From Pseudomonas sp. ERMR1:02 (GTDB lineage Bacteria > Pseudomonadota > Gammaproteobacteria > Pseudomonadales > Pseudomonadaceae): a stretch of 64,000 nucleotides of DNA. The notes below the pieces were generated by a model. The model saw nothing but the letters and a program-made list of their open reading frames with translations. It did not search any database and was not told the DNA's origin. Shown one piece after another: positions 62,061 through 64,000 of the stretch; the first letter of the stretch is position 1, and each line of letters opens with the position of its first letter. Where the stretch lies: contig NZ_NKJI01000014.1 of NCBI RefSeq assembly GCF_002277815.1, positions 100,709-164,708 on the forward strand, written 5' to 3'. The translations under genes were made by a program, and so were the position numbers.

Positions 62061-64000
62061 TTACGATGCGCTCGGTTGCGCCATTGCGCTGGGCTTGCTT
62101 AAAAACATAAGGCCTTCACTCTCGATTTTTACAGTGTTCGTCGTTAGTAGGCGCTCGAACTCGATCAGCGGCATTGGCCGGCCGAACAGGTAGCCTTGGA
62201 AGCTCCGGCAGCCGAGCTCCAGCAGAGCGATGTGTTGCTCATGATTCTCCACCCCTTCGGCAATCACCTCGAGCTGCAGACTACTGGCCAATGCACAGAT
62301 GGCTCGGATAATTGCAAGACTGTTTGAATCACCTGGCAGCTCGCGAACAAAAGACTGGTCGATCTTCAATTGATCTAGCGATACTTGCTGCAAGTAGGCC
62401 AGCGACGAGTAACCAGTGCCAAGTCGTCGATTGAGAAGCGAATTCCCTGCGCCTTGAGTTCACATATGCGAGCAATGGCACCTCGCAAGTCGTCAAGCAG
62501 TAGCGTCTCGGTAAGCTCAAGTTTCAGTCTGTGCGGGTCTGCGCCAGTTCGCTCCAAAATCTGAAGCACTCGATCGACAAAGTTTGTCTGATAGAGGAGC
62601 GTGCACTTAGGTTGACGGACAAACTGAGCGATGCCGTAGCCGACCGGTGGTGCCACAACGCTAGCTGATGGCAAGCCTTCTGCAGCATTTGCAAATCCAG
62701 CGTCTCAATCAAGCCGGCGTGCTCAGCCACCTCAACAAAGGCAGCTGGACTAAGCAGGCCGCGTTGAGGGTGTTGCCAGCGTGCCAATACTTCAGCGCCA
62801 ACCAGGCGACCTGTGTCATCTAGCTGCGGCTGCAGGTAGGGGATGAACTCTTCGGACACTAGCCCCGACGGATGTCCTGTTCCAGGTTCAGGCGCTCGTT
62901 AACGGCCTCCTGCATGCGCGGATCGAAGAACCGCACAGTATGCTTACCCGCAGCTTTAGCCTCGTACATCGACAGGTCAGCGCGTTGCATGAGTTCATCT
63001 ATTGAACAAGACCTGTCGTTGAACAGTGTTACGCCGATACTCGCACTGCTGCGCAGTTCTAGTCCGTCAATTTGGTAAGGTGCGGCCAGAGTCGCTAGCA
63101 ATGATGTAGTGACGTGCTTGGCCTGCATAGCAGCCTGCTCTGGTTGCTTGTTGAGATGCTCAAGCAGCACCACGAACTCATCGCCGCCAAGGCGTGCCAC
63201 TGTGTCTCTCACCCGCACTGCGCCGTTGAGCCGTGCAGCGGCTAGGCACAAGACCTTGTCACCAATTTGATGCCCATGCAGATCATTGATGTTCTTAAAC
63301 CCATCTAGGTCGAGAAACATCAGCGCCGCACACTCACCATTACGCACACAACCATCCAACGCGTGCTGCAAGCGATCGAGGAGAAGGCTCCGATTGGGTA
63401 GGTTTGTCAGTCCATCAAAAAAGGCAAGGCGCTGGATACGCTCCTCGGCCGCCTTACGCTCGGATGTATCGTCAATGGATGCAACATAATTGATAACCTG
63501 GCCCTGGGTATTTCGCACCGCGCTGATTGACAGCCATTCGGGGAAAATTTCTCCGTTTTTACGCCGATTCCAGATTTCGCTTGCCAGCGATCGACCGCCC
63601 TGAGCTGTTGCCACATGCTCTGATAAAACTCCAGGCTCTGGTGTCCAGAGCTGAGCAGGCTGGTTCGCTGTCCAACAGCTTCCTCGCGACTGTAACCGGT
63701 TATGGTACTGAAGGCCTGATTGACTCGCAGAATGCGATTGAACTCGTCGGTGATAATCATGCCTGCTGCGTTTCAAAAGCGGCGGCTGCGATGCGCAATT
63801 CATGTTCGTCGTCGACCCGCTGCGTTACATCGCGGGCGAGTATCACCACCGCCTGCTTACCATTGAGTTGAATATCCAGACGCTGGGCATGACCCTCAAG
63901 TACCTTCATGCCCTCTGCACTTGCAGTGTGTATTCGATGAGTTGCGGGCTATCACTGGCCAGGGTCTGCCGTATGAAGTCCATAAAACGCTCTGCTTCGC
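62061..64000 (-). pseudogene. PAS-GGDEF-EAL c-di-GMP enzyme, multiple one-base gaps (5' end outside window)
   Basis: Read from the right edge: a PAS-linked segment (ILARDVTQRVDDEHELRIAA), a PAS domain (MIITDEFNRILRVNQAFSTI), a PAC tail (NYVASIDDTSERKAAEERIQ), a GGDEF domain with intact RLGGDEFVVLLE, and an EAL domain (EFIPYLQPQLDDTGRLVGAE with EVLARW, KLELTET, FSIDDL, IAEGVENHEQH). Frame breaks lie near 63762, 63580, 62863-62866, 62601 and 62419. Each is explained by one missing base. The gene would make or degrade cyclic di-GMP. Given the repeated pattern, sequencing deletions are the likely cause. Confidence 0.8.

Noticed and set aside
1..64000. tRNA, rRNA, CRISPR arrays or prophage genes
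   Set aside because: I looked for tRNA-like cloverleaf ends, regularly spaced repeats and phage structural genes and saw none. The only tandem array is the 9-bp unit at 61346.

Overview
This window comes from a Pseudomonas chromosome, probably of the fluorescens/putida lineage. The evidence is an MvaT-type H-NS analogue (60649-61014), an OprD porin, a van cluster with an outer-membrane channel gene, a D-lysine (ama-type) cluster and a gal-type gallate cluster. Nothing was searched against a database, so family names rest on motif and architecture recognition.

Left part (1-9.7 kb): accessory and decaying DNA. It holds the C-terminal part of a TrlF-like SMC/ABC-type ATPase, a Cys-rich small protein, a PD-(D/E)XK-like protein, an orphan ParS/Xre antitoxin, a broken PRC-barrel gene, an IS66 tnpA stub and a broken gene resembling the uracil-DNA-glycosylase fold. 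A DeoR regulator, a secreted HAD phosphatase, a 177-bp MITE and an ArsN2-like acetyltransferase follow.

9.8-16.2 kb (minus strand): a D-lysine uptake and catabolism cluster. It has an RpiR regulator, a binding protein, two permeases, an AmaD-like FAD dehydrogenase, an ABC ATPase (frameshifted) and a ketimine reductase of the ornithine-cyclodeaminase family. 16.2-18.1 kb is a graveyard of RidA, LysR and PhaZ-like fragments.

18.1-24.1 kb: a vanillate cluster (vanAB, vanR, OprD porin, AAHS transporter). Palindromic TGGATCCA boxes, matching the known VanR operator core, lie at both outer ends. 24.2-26.1 kb is a complete group II intron inserted antisense into an IS3-family transposase remnant; the two flanking exons join exactly in frame.

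26.2-48.4 kb: the most interesting part, an aromatic-catabolism supercluster that I do not recognise as a described pathway. A NodD-like LysR regulator and a C-C-hydrolase-like alpha/beta hydrolase diverge from a long plus-strand run: VOC-type extradiol dioxygenase, Rieske protein, FAD monooxygenase, DUF1302, DUF1329, YCF48-like protein, RND/MMPL transporter, a 38-residue membrane peptide, MFS, FAH-family hydrolase, NAD-epimerase-like protein, cyclase and arylsulfatase. A 22-bp repeat containing ATC-N9-GAT precedes both the dioxygenase and the monooxygenase. A minus-strand set (SnoaL-like, alpha/beta hydrolase, LigA, LigB, Rieske oxygenase fragment) follows. It faces a GntR gene across three GTTGGGATCC boxes.

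49.4-55.6 kb: a gal-type gallate module (galA C-terminal remnant, galR, galB, galC, galD, a DUF1932 dehydrogenase, fdhA). LigAB may supply the ring cleavage lost with galA. Its products would pass through GalB/GalD/GalC to pyruvate and oxaloacetate, while FdhA removes formaldehyde from O-demethylation by VanAB.

55.6-64 kb: small conserved hypotheticals, several true pseudogenes, mvaT, an IS1182 remnant inside a dead GGDEF gene, and a PAS-GGDEF-EAL gene running off the right edge.

Many genes are broken by one missing base in a short homopolymer, mostly G/C. This pattern looks more like uncorrected sequencing deletions than biology; a few pseudogenes with nonsense substitutions are real decay.
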